Assembly (NCBI GenBank): GCA_963725615.1 | Contig: CAVRZO010000001.1 | Coordinates: 1 to 64,000, forward strand | Length of the DNA: 64,000 nt | Direction: 5' to 3' | Source: JAIQFF01 sp963725615 | GTDB taxonomy: Bacteria; Acidobacteriota; Terriglobia; Terriglobales; Acidobacteriaceae | Shown here: positions 7,938-15,076 of the stretch, piece after piece | How the letters are laid out: every line of letters starts with the position of its first letter | Numbering within the stretch: position 1 is the first letter of the stretch | The notes under the pieces: model-generated | What the model was told of the DNA's origin: nothing | The model's input: the letters and a program-made list of their open reading frames with translations, nothing else | Database searches by the model: none | Position numbers and translations under genes: made by a program

Positions 7938-8348
7938 CTATCGCACCGCAACAATGATCAGAATGAGTATGGCCACGGCCACAAGAATAATGATCAGATC
8001 GCGATCACTCAGAGTGCCCGCAGCAAAATCCGCCTGTGCCTTGTTCACCCGCGAGGCGAGTTGCGCCAATTCGGCGTCGTCCAGCGTGGAGACTGCGTTC
8101 TTCACCTGCTCCGGATTCATATGCGCCGACCGCAAGGCTTTGTCGGCCCTCTCTGACGAAAAGAATTCCCGGACCTTCTCCACGTTTTGCTGCCGCACCG
8201 CTGAGGCCTGCACCGCCGCTTGCTGCAAGTCAGAGGGGCTCACTACGTGGGCGGGACCCTCTGCCAGAAGATTCTGGGGAAGCGCGAAAACCGTGGCCAG
8301 AACGAACGCGGTTGCGACTCGGGATAGTTGTTTCATATCGAAATGCAT
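7938..8348 (-). CDS. PA2779-family membrane protein
   Basis: 136 aa. Signal peptide (residues 1-29, FALPQNLLA), an alpha-helical middle part (DLQQAAVQASAVRQQNVEKVREFF, then a VSTLDDAELAQLA block typical of the family) and a C-terminal transmembrane helix ending in VAVR. AGGAGGT precedes the first ATG by 9 bases, which decides the start over the inner ATG at 8336. First gene of a three-gene unit with the C39-like peptidase and the barrel protein. The partner peptidase may process or be anchored by this protein; that is inference. Confidence 0.8.
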   Translation of the reverse strand: MHFDMKQLSRVATAFVLATVFALPQNLLAEGPAHVVSPSDLQQAAVQASAVRQQNVEKVREFFSSERADKALRSAHMNPEQVKNAVSTLDDAELAQLASRVNKAQADFAAGTLSDRDLIIILVAVAILILIIVAVR

Positions 8349-8391
8349 GTGCTGCAGACCTCCTAAGATTTCGTTGTTGCAGACCGCTTGT

Positions 8392-8434
8392 GTGGGGACG
8401 GGTCTGTGACCCGTCCTGGCCGAGCGCAGCTCGG
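8392..8434. repeat. REP-like two-hairpin unit
   Basis: GACGGGTC/GACCCGTC hairpin followed by CCGAGC-GCA-GCTCGG hairpin. Member of the dispersed family described under the RAYT remnant. Confidence 0.8.
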
Positions 8435-8539
8435 CGTGCTAAAAAAATAGTACACGCTCAACCTTCGATGCGGAGGCCGTTCCGAGGGTTTGTCTCACAA
8501 GGTAACAAGATCAATAAACAAGGCGGAATAGATTGGGAT

Positions 8540-11059
8540 CTACAAATTTTCCACCGTCTTCTGCAGTTTGGCGGCAATCTCCTCCGGCGCGCTTTCATCA
8601 GAAAATCGAAGTGGCTTCCCGATTTTCACTGTGATCTTCCCGGGCAGCGCAACTTTCTTCTTTGCCTTTTTCAATTCAAAGAGCCCGTCAATACGCATGG
8701 GCACGATCGGGATTGCCAAGTTCTTCGCCAGCAATCCGACGCCGGCGCGAAAGGGCGCGATCTTGCCGTCAGTGGTGTGACGCCCTTCGGGAAACACCAG
8801 AATGCTGAAGCCGCGGTCCACGGATTCTCCTGCGAAGGCGAAGCTCTCCCGAAAACCAGCCTCCCGTGGCAAGGGAAACAGGTTGAGCAAGGACACTCCC
8901 AGGATCCACTCCATGCGATCAAAGGCTCGGCCCAACAAACCTCGACCCGGTGGTGGAGTACGCAGCGCCTCCAGCGCTTCTCCTCCCGTGGCCGTTGCCA
9001 GTCGGTGGCGGAAGCGCGCGGGGAGCGCTGTCTGCACAAAGCCGACGTCCACGTCATCAATGTGATTGCACACCACCAGCACAGGACCGCGAAGCCCGAG
9101 CAGATTTACCCGCCCGGTAACGCCCGGCCAGCCCAGCAGCAATACTGCAGGACGCAAGAGAAGATAGTGAATGACCAGCCGCACCCAGGTGGTGGGCCAA
9201 CGCTGCACCCATGCCGGATAGTGGTAGGGCACCCGCGACGGAAGCTTGCCGTGCAGCATGCATTCCAGATCACCAACCGTCTTCACCGCAGAGAACCGGG
9301 TTTCGCTCAAATCCACCTGGTAGCGGTCCTCGAGCGCGCCGAGCAATTCCACGCGATCGAGGGAACTCAAATTCAAATCCGCTTCGAGATCAGACCTCTG
9401 AGCCGGCCCCTCTGCCGATTTCCCTTTAACGCGCGCGATCAACTCGCCTAGTAAACTCGATCCGGTTGGCCCGGCGGGCGTCGCCCCCAATTGCGCCTGA
9501 ACAACCTGCAGGACTGCGTTGCTTCGAGGCTTCTGCGTGGAGGTGCGCGGGAAATCGTCTTCGGGCCACACGAACCAGCTCCGCATGCGCTGGTACTCGG
9601 CCAGAGTTTCGTTTGCGCGTCTTACGACCGGTTCGGGATCGACGCCAGCATCGCGCAGGATCATCACCGCGCAGGGTTCCTCATTCCCGTCTCGTGGGAG
9701 GGCGACCACCACGCAGTCCTTGACCTCAGGTTGGCGGCGCAGCGCGGCCTCGAGGTCCTCGGGATAAACATTCATGCCGGCGGGCGTGACGATCACATTT
9801 TTCTTCCGTCCTTTGAAATACAAATTGCCTGCGGCGTCGAGCGCGCCGATATCTCCGGTCCCGTACCAGCCCTGGTCCGCCGTCATTGGCTGCAATTCGT
9901 GGCCGGTCCAATAGCCCGCCGCTACCCCGCTGCCGCGCACCAGGATTTCGCCGTCCGGAGCCAATTTGACCTCGCGCCCAGCCAGAACTTTTCCGATCGA
10001 TCCTTTGCCCAGGCGAAAGGGATGGTTCACGCTGACGATAGAAGTCGTTTCCGTCAGTCCGTAGCCCTGGATGGCGGCGTATCCCAGCCGTCCCCAGAAC
10101 TCTTCGGTCACGCGGTCGAGTGCGGCCCCTCCGGAAATGAAGGCCCAGAACTTCCAGCCAAACTGGCGATGCACTCGGCGGAAGATCCACCAGCGATGGA
10201 GGAAATGCTTTCCTTCTGCTGCTTGAAACCGACGCCGGAACTCATCGAGTTTGCCCGCATCTTCCAGATCGCGCTCGATTTTTTCCTTGAGCGATTGCAG
10301 CATGCGCGGAACCGCTACCAGCACCGACACTCGCTCGCGCCGGATGGTGCGAATGACTTCGCCCGGATTGAGTGCGTCCTGAAAGATCACCGTGCCGCCC
10401 ATCAGTTGGGGCAGAAATATTCCCAGGAATTGCCCGAACACGTGGCTCAGAGGCAGCAGGTTCAGGAAGCGAACAGGATGGACCAGGCGTTCATACTTAA
10501 GATATTTCTGGATTTCCGTTTCCAGTGGCGCGATATTGCCCAGCACGTTGCGGTGCGTGATCACGACACCTTTCGGTTCGGCAGTGGTCCCGGAGGTAAA
10601 AACAATTTCCAGGACATCCGCAGGATCGGTGGCCGCGGCATCGTGGCGTGCAGATGGGTGGATAGACAATATCTCCTGCAACTCTTCCAGTACCATGGCT
10701 GGAATTGCAGGCACGGCATGTTCACGCGAGCAAACCAGCAACTTTCCATCTACCTGCTGATAGACCCGCCGCATGAAATCGGTTGTGCCTGCTTCATCAA
10801 GGGGAACGACGATCGTGCCTCGTAGCGCACAACCGAAGAACACCGCGACCCACTCCGCCGAGTTCGGCCCCCATAGCAAGACACGGTCGCCCTTGCCGAT
10901 TCCACGCTTTTCCAGTTCGCGGGCAAGACGGTGCGCGGTTTCTGCCACCTGCCGGTAGCTCCAGCGTTCAGTGCGGTACCCGCGCCGCTGCACGTAGGCG
11001 CACTCCCGCCCCCGTCGCAGAAAGCTCTCAAGGTATTCGACAACGGAGCGGCGCTCCAT
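8540..11059 (-). CDS. Fused acyl-AMP ligase, acyl carrier domain and acyltransferase
   Basis: 839 aa, three enzymes in one chain. Residues 1-545: AMP-binding adenylate-forming domain with FTSGTTAEPKG (154-164), GYGLTETT and WYGTGDIG motifs. Then a carrier domain with LNLSSLDRVELL, whose Ser would carry phosphopantetheine. Residues about 625-839: PlsC-type acyltransferase with NHIDDVD (HX4D) and FPEGRH motifs and a membrane-associated hydrophobic stretch before it. The likely reaction is activation of a fatty acid, loading onto the internal carrier and transfer to a lysophospholipid-like acceptor at the membrane, related to Aas-type proteins but with a built-in carrier. Single gene, REP unit on its 3' side. 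Confidence 0.85.
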   Translation of the reverse strand: MERRSVVEYLESFLRRGRECAYVQRRGYRTERWSYRQVAETAHRLARELEKRGIGKGDRVLLWGPNSAEWVAVFFGCALRGTIVVPLDEAGTTDFMRRVYQQVDGKLLVCSREHAVPAIPAMVLEELQEILSIHPSARHDAAATDPADVLEIVFTSGTTAEPKGVVITHRNVLGNIAPLETEIQKYLKYERLVHPVRFLNLLPLSHVFGQFLGIFLPQLMGGTVIFQDALNPGEVIRTIRRERVSVLVAVPRMLQSLKEKIERDLEDAGKLDEFRRRFQAAEGKHFLHRWWIFRRVHRQFGWKFWAFISGGAALDRVTEEFWGRLGYAAIQGYGLTETTSIVSVNHPFRLGKGSIGKVLAGREVKLAPDGEILVRGSGVAAGYWTGHELQPMTADQGWYGTGDIGALDAAGNLYFKGRKKNVIVTPAGMNVYPEDLEAALRRQPEVKDCVVVALPRDGNEEPCAVMILRDAGVDPEPVVRRANETLAEYQRMRSWFVWPEDDFPRTSTQKPRSNAVLQVVQAQLGATPAGPTGSSLLGELIARVKGKSAEGPAQRSDLEADLNLSSLDRVELLGALEDRYQVDLSETRFSAVKTVGDLECMLHGKLPSRVPYHYPAWVQRWPTTWVRLVIHYLLLRPAVLLLGWPGVTGRVNLLGLRGPVLVVCNHIDDVDVGFVQTALPARFRHRLATATGGEALEALRTPPPGRGLLGRAFDRMEWILGVSLLNLFPLPREAGFRESFAFAGESVDRGFSILVFPEGRHTTDGKIAPFRAGVGLLAKNLAIPIVPMRIDGLFELKKAKKKVALPGKITVKIGKPLRFSDESAPEEIAAKLQKTVENL

Positions 11060-11136
11060 GTTTAGGATGGTATCGCTTCGGGAACGGCAATTGTTATCCC
11101 GAGTGAAGTGACCGCTTCGATGGAGCCACTCGCGGC

Positions 11137-11185
11137 CACGTGGGGACAGCCGACCTCGCGAGTTCGCGAAGCAAACTCCCCACCC
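11137..11185. repeat. REP-like unit, degraded, inside a TGTCAT-type element
   Basis: GTGGGGACAGCCG, then CTCGCGAGTTCGCGA and CTCCCCAC. Flanked by ATCCCGAGTGAAGTG on the left and CTCAAGGTGACAG on the right, as if a REP unit sits inside a degraded MITE-like repeat (11096-11199). Confidence 0.5.
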
Positions 11186-11203
11186 GGCTCAAGGTGACAG
11201 ATG

Positions 11204-12121
11204 TTACGCCGACATGCGTCGCGCGTTCTTGGGAACGAAGTTGGACAACAGGTTTAGGAACTCCGCAAGAAACGGCGGCGTGGGCTGATTGCGCAAGGTG
11301 ACCGCGTACCATTGCCGCCGGAAGCCGCGGCCGCCCAGGGGGCGAATGGCGACTTTGCCCGCTTCGACCGCTGGCGCCACCGCCCAGCGCGCCAGAAATC
11401 CGATCCCCGTACCTGCTCCTGCCAACTCAACAATCGCTTCCGTGAGCGGAACTTCGATGACCCGGTGGGCCTCCACTCCTGCCGGCTTCAGCAGTTGGTT
11501 GATCAGCGTGCTCTCCTCCCGCGGAGGATAGATCAGAATAGTTTCCGTCTCCAGATCTTTGGGCCGCACCTGGCTCGCCGCTGCCAGGCGATGCTTCGGG
11601 GACATTACCAGCACCAGTTCGTCTTCGAACATGGGTGTCACCAGCAGGCTCTTGTTGCGCGGGAGAGAACTGACGATCGCCACATCCAGCTTGCCTTCGA
11701 GTAACGCGACCGCCGGATTCGAAGTCGCGTTGGCGACGATGTTTACTTCCACTTTCGAAAACTTCCCGTGAAACTTATTCAACACCGGGGGCAACCAGTG
11801 ATAGCAGGTGTAGCATTCCGTGCTCAACCGGATCTCGCCCCGCGCTCCTCCGTTTAGTCCCTCGATCTGCACCTCGGTATTGCTCAGTTCGTCGAGCACG
11901 CGGCGAGCGCACGCAATCAGCCGCTCCCCAGCAGGTGTAAGCACCATCTTTCTTCCCAGCCGCAAAAACAGGGCGGTCCCCAGCTTCTCTTCCGCATCAC
12001 GCAACTGATGGCTCAGCGCAGATTGCGTCAGGTGCAGGCGCTTGCCCGCTTCGGTGACGCTGCCTTCTTCGGCCACAGTCACCAGCAGCTTGAGGTGTCG
12101 GACTTCCAGTTTCGGACTCAT
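11204..12121 (-). CDS. LysR-family transcriptional regulator
   Basis: 305 aa from the ATG at 12121 (MSPKLEVRHLKLL); an ATG at 12142 in the same frame is the alternative. N-terminal winged helix-turn-helix (residues 5-65: GSVTEAGKRLHLTQSALSHQL), then the LysR substrate-binding domain. The effector domain begins GEIRLSTECYTCYHWLPP, a pattern I associate with the MetR subgroup, but the ligand cannot be told from sequence. A TTCA-N5-TGAA dyad (12138-12150) lies right over the upstream start and may be an autoregulatory site. Confidence 0.85.
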   Translation of the reverse strand: MSPKLEVRHLKLLVTVAEEGSVTEAGKRLHLTQSALSHQLRDAEEKLGTALFLRLGRKMVLTPAGERLIACARRVLDELSNTEVQIEGLNGGARGEIRLSTECYTCYHWLPPVLNKFHGKFSKVEVNIVANATSNPAVALLEGKLDVAIVSSLPRNKSLLVTPMFEDELVLVMSPKHRLAAASQVRPKDLETETILIYPPREESTLINQLLKPAGVEAHRVIEVPLTEAIVELAGAGTGIGFLARWAVAPAVEAGKVAIRPLGGRGFRRQWYAVTLRNQPTPPFLAEFLNLLSNFVPKNARRMSA

Positions 12122-12137
12122 ATTTACATGAGTGTAG

Positions 12138-12150
12138 TTCATCGGTTGAA
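12138..12150. promoter_or_regulatory. TTCA-N5-TGAA dyad at the LysR gene start
   Basis: TTCATCGGTTGAA is a perfect 4-bp inverted repeat with 5-bp spacer immediately upstream of the preferred LysR start. A second dyad, ACTCAT-N6-ATGAGT, overlaps the start codon itself. Either could bind the regulator; both may be coincidental. Confidence 0.25.
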
Positions 12151-12338
12151 TGAAAACAAACAATCAATCTCATGGATAGAAAATCTCGTCCAACGCCTAG
12201 TACGCAGGAAATCGGGTTTGACGGCAAGAAGCGGATAGCGAGCAGCGAACAGTCGCGGCACACTCCCGTCGAACGTCCGGAAAATCCGCAGGAGTCGTAA
12301 TCGAACGAGCTCAATAGACAAAACAAGGGGAGGTTGTT

Positions 12339-12767
12339 ATGAAGAACCGGGTTGGACAAGTATTTGCTTCACTTCTTCTGAGTGTCCTGATGCTGGGCCC
12401 AGCGGTCTACGCGCAGCGCAACCAGCGGGTCATCAAGGCAAACATTCCATTCGATTTCGTCGTGGGAAGCAAGATTTTCCCTGCCGGGCAGTATTCGGTG
12501 GTGCTGGTTGGGCCAGTGCTGCTGGAGCTGCGCGACTCGCGCGGCCGCACCCTGATTAATGTATTGACCGAATCCGTGCAAGCTCACGCCGCGCCGGGCC
12601 AGCCCAAACTGCACTTCGACAGAGAGGGCGGCCAGAACGTCCTCACCCAGGTCTGGCAGGAAGGGGACGAGGTTGGCCAGCAAGTCTTGCGCTCGAAGTC
12701 GGCCACTCTTGCTGTCCGAAACGGCTCGGGACACGTCCAAACTGCCGAGGCGAGCAATCCGCGCTAG
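12339..12767 (+). CDS. Small secreted protein of acidobacterial type
   Basis: 142 aa. Signal peptide (residues 1-25, cleavage after VYA), then a compact domain opening with VIKANIPFDFVVGSKIFPAGQYSV, a pattern seen in a family of short exported proteins common in Acidobacteriota; function unknown. GGGGAGG lies 5 bases upstream of the ATG. Divergent from the LysR gene, with 200 bp between them, so the regulator could control it. Confidence 0.75.
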   Translation: MKNRVGQVFASLLLSVLMLGPAVYAQRNQRVIKANIPFDFVVGSKIFPAGQYSVVLVGPVLLELRDSRGRTLINVLTESVQAHAAPGQPKLHFDREGGQNVLTQVWQEGDEVGQQVLRSKSATLAVRNGSGHVQTAEASNPR

Positions 12768-12802
12768 ACGCTTAACCATCACGATCACAAAGTGGGGGTT
12801 TC

Positions 12803-13345
12803 ATGAATACCGGAATGAACGGAAGCAATGGACAATCGCAAGCGGGTGACCTGCACGTTCAGGAGGTCATCCGCTCGGCGGAACGAGAGCTGCACGAACT
12901 ACTCGCGCAGCGGGCGGAACTCATGAAGCGAATTGGCACGATCAAACAGACCCTGGCCGGATTAGCGAACATTTTTGGCGACGGCGTGCTCAGCGACCAG
13001 CTGCTGACCTTTCTCGATCGCAAAACCGCCAGCCGCCAGCCGGGCTTCACACGAGCTTGTCGAGTGATCCTGATGGACGCCAAGAAACCACTCGGCGCCC
13101 GGCTGGTCTGCCAGGCCTTGCAGCAGAAATTTCCCGAATTGCTCGAGCGCCACAAGGACCCCATGGCCTCGGTAACCACAGTGCTGAACCGGCTGGCCGA
13201 CTACACCGAGGCCCGATGCTCGCTCGATCCAAACGGCCGGCGGGTGTGGGAGTGGATCGTCGAGCGCGACAACTCTGCCGACTTGCTGCTGGCGGCGGGA
13301 AGCAACAGGTTCCCACCGCAGACGCAAGCGGTGAAGAGACAATAA
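12803..13345 (+). CDS. Conserved hypothetical protein with coiled coil and winged-helix-like part
   Basis: 180 aa, predicted cytoplasmic. Residues about 18-55 form a coiled coil (EVIRSAERELHELLAQRAELMKR...). Residues 75-150 look like a winged-helix fold (ARLVCQALQQKFPELLE, MASVTTVLNRLADYTEA), which suggests DNA binding. No catalytic motif is visible and I do not recognise the family. It follows the secreted protein by 35 bp and may share its transcript. Confidence 0.6.
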   Translation: MNTGMNGSNGQSQAGDLHVQEVIRSAERELHELLAQRAELMKRIGTIKQTLAGLANIFGDGVLSDQLLTFLDRKTASRQPGFTRACRVILMDAKKPLGARLVCQALQQKFPELLERHKDPMASVTTVLNRLADYTEARCSLDPNGRRVWEWIVERDNSADLLLAAGSNRFPPQTQAVKRQ

Positions 13346-13383
13346 ATCAGGAGCGGAGTAGCCGGGAGAAGGCAAGAACTATG

Positions 13384-13425
13384 TAGGGCCGGGTCTTTGA
13401 CCCGGCCAGGCCGAGCGCAGCTCGG
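13384..13425. repeat. REP-like two-hairpin unit
   Basis: GCCGGGTC/GACCCGGC hairpin followed by CCGAGC-GCA-GCTCGG. Pairs with an inverted copy at 13457-13498. Confidence 0.85.
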
Positions 13426-13456
13426 CTAAGGCGAGGCAAATCCATTGAAGAATCTG

Positions 13457-13498
13457 TCGAGCTTCGCTCGACCGGGCGGGTCGGAGACCCGCCCCCAC
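13457..13498. repeat. REP-like two-hairpin unit, inverted copy
   Basis: TCGAGC-TTC-GCTCGA hairpin followed by GCGGGTC/GACCCGC. With the unit at 13384-13425 it forms a head-to-head pair (REPIN-like) 31 bp apart, 28 bp from the end of the selenoprotein gene. Confidence 0.85.
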
Positions 13499-13525
13499 AC
13501 AGTCCGTGCCACAACCTGTCCGTCT

Positions 13526-14092
13526 TTACTCTCGCCCCACACCCAGCGCATCCGCCACGCGGTTGATGTAATTGAACCAGGCGGCAATCAAAGTGATCTG
13601 CAGGATCGCTTTGTCGTCGAAACCGGCGGCGCGCAGGCGTTCGTGATCGTCTTTCCAGACTTTCGTCGCGTCCTTGGTAATTTTCACCACGTAATCGAGC
13701 ATCACCCGCTCTTGCGCAGTCACGGGAGCGGTGGTGTAGTCCTTCTCCAGCGCATCGACCAGTTCCTTGTCCAACGTCACGCGACGCAGAAACTCTGCGT
13801 GTGAGTCGATTCAATAAACGCACCGGTTGGTGACCGAGACCACGGTGGTGATCATCTCGTGCTGGCGCCTCGAAAGCGGCAGATCGGGAGACATGAGCAC
13901 GCCGAAGGTGGCGAATGCATGATAAAGGGCATCCGGAATGAGGCTGTGGGATTGGGTGATCTGTGCCCCGCCGCCCTCGGTGGGATGGACCGGGGTCGCG
14001 TACTCGATCGGATAGAGGGACTTTTGTCCCTCCATGGCCTGGCGCAACTTCTCGTCGCCTTCAGAGAGCGGAATAGTGCGGATCCACGTCAT
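13526..14092 (-). CDS. AhpD-like (carboxymuconolactone decarboxylase family) candidate selenoprotein, CxxU
   Basis: 188 aa if the in-frame TGA at 13811-13813 is read as selenocysteine (residue 94). The frame on both sides belongs to one peroxidase-related AhpD/CMD-fold protein: residues 1-93 end SVTNRCVY, and the continuation reads IDSHAEFLRRVTLDKEL and ends NYINRVADALGVG. In relatives the active site is CxxC followed by xxxH; here it is C-V-Y-U-I-D-S-H, so the TGA falls exactly on the second redox Cys. A hairpin that meets the bacterial SECIS rules follows (13777-13804). There is no frameshift and no decay on either side. Likely role: thiol- or selenol-dependent peroxide reduction. A nonsense mutation of TGC/TGT is the alternative. 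AhpD-like selenoproteins are known in other bacteria. Confidence 0.75.
13777..13804 (-). promoter_or_regulatory. SECIS-like hairpin after the in-frame TGA
   Basis: On the minus strand a perfect 7-bp upper stem (ACGCAGA / TCTGCGT) closes a GTT apical loop; a lower 4-bp stem (TCAC / GTGA) is separated by a CGC bulge on the 3' side. The loop starts 17 nt after the TGA and its first base is G, within the published range for bacterial SECIS elements (loop 16-37 nt from UGA, G in the first two loop bases). Confidence 0.7.
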
Positions 14093-14222
14093 AAAGAGTC
14101 ACTTGCCTTGCGGGATGTTTTCGCGGCAAAAACCGGCCACCAGCTTAAGGCTATAACGAGAAACTCAGAACAGCCAATAGTCCAAATCCGTTATCCGAGT
14201 CAGCAGGGCATGAGCGCCAGCG

Positions 14223-14594
14223 TCAGATCAGGCCGTCTTTAACGCGGCGAAGGAAGTCTTCCGCGTCGATTTGGGCTTTCTTGGCGGCGCTGGGGTCATT
14301 GCGATTTTCGAAGGTAATTTCCTGCAAGGTAATCTGAGCGGCGTCTTTCGGCTTGAAACCCCGGGTGACCAGCTTTCGCGCTCGCGCCGCGAAACTCTCG
14401 GAGTCTGCCAGCACTGCCGGTTCACCGTGTACCGCGCAATCGTGCTCCTGGAATTTGCTCGAAGCCAGGCGGTCATAGGCGCTCTTGGCGTCCTTATCGG
14501 TCAGCATTGCAGGTACGGGAAAGGTCCAGCCGCACTGGGAACACGCCCACCCCGTAAGGCGCGTGTGCGACACCCAAGTCAGCCATCTGCCCAT
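14223..14594 (-). CDS. Small zinc-finger-like hypothetical protein
   Basis: 123 aa. Near the N-terminus W-x-C-x-x-C-G-W (WACSQCGW) suggests half of a zinc ribbon; two more potential ligands follow at HDCAVH (about residue 52). The rest is helical and charged (LITLQEITFENRNDP-like). Start at 14594 is followed by MGRWLTWVSHTRLTGW. No family function is known to me; such short proteins are common in acidobacterial genomes. Confidence 0.55.
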   Translation of the reverse strand: MGRWLTWVSHTRLTGWACSQCGWTFPVPAMLTDKDAKSAYDRLASSKFQEHDCAVHGEPAVLADSESFAARARKLVTRGFKPKDAAQITLQEITFENRNDPSAAKKAQIDAEDFLRRVKDGLI

Positions 14595-15076
14595 AATTCT
14601 CCCTCATTGCCGCAGGGGGTAAAGAATACTTGGGCCCGAATAAGTTCTTTACTTCCTGGCAGGAAAGCGGCGAATGCTAGCGAAGTGAGGTTTTGTCCAA
14701 CCCAGCGTGCCCCCCCGGGACGCTGAATGTGCTGGCAGCAATCTTACAAGAACCGAGCCTCCAGCAGTAGTGACGCCTTAGGAAACCGGGGCAGTCCGAA
14801 ATGGAGAACGGCCGTCCCGCCCGTTTTTTGGCGAATCGCTCATGATTTTCCGTTATCTAGCGTGGTTCCGGACGTAACTCGGTCGTACACTCCCTTTCGG
14901 TAACCCTTAGTAACCATACGATTCTTGGTAACACGTCTTACAATGACCCTTGTCCGAAAGACCATCCCTCGTATGATCGGCAGACATGGCCGGTCGGATG
15001 GCCAACCCGTCGGTGAACCTTCTCACGGAGATGTTTTCTGGCGGGAAATAAACCGGGAGCTGGAGTCAGCAATCTT
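14595..15076. other. Gene-free interval upstream of the TPR gene
   Basis: About 480 bp. It contains an imperfect hairpin at about 14703-14725 (CAGCGT / ACGCTG around a C/G run) and three GGTAAC/GTAACC motifs between 14899 and 14935 that may be binding sites or chance. No coding frame here has recognisable content. A weak G/A-rich ribosome-binding site (GGGAGCTGGAG) precedes the ATG at 15077. Confidence 0.4.

Noticed and set aside
12138..12150. MetR operator upstream of the LysR gene
   Set aside because: MetR sites are TGAA-N5-TTCA; this is the reverse order (TTCA-N5-TGAA), so it is listed only as a dyad of unknown meaning.
13384..13498. Possible CRISPR or integron-type repeats
   Set aside because: Units are self-complementary two-hairpin repeats in inverted pairs, with no regular spacers, no cas or integrase gene.
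13526..13780. Treating the two halves of the AhpD-like gene as two genes or a simple pseudogene
   Set aside because: The second half has no ribosome-binding site of its own at the inner ATG/GTG, the frame is continuous, the TGA replaces the redox Cys and a SECIS-like hairpin follows; recoding explains all of this better.
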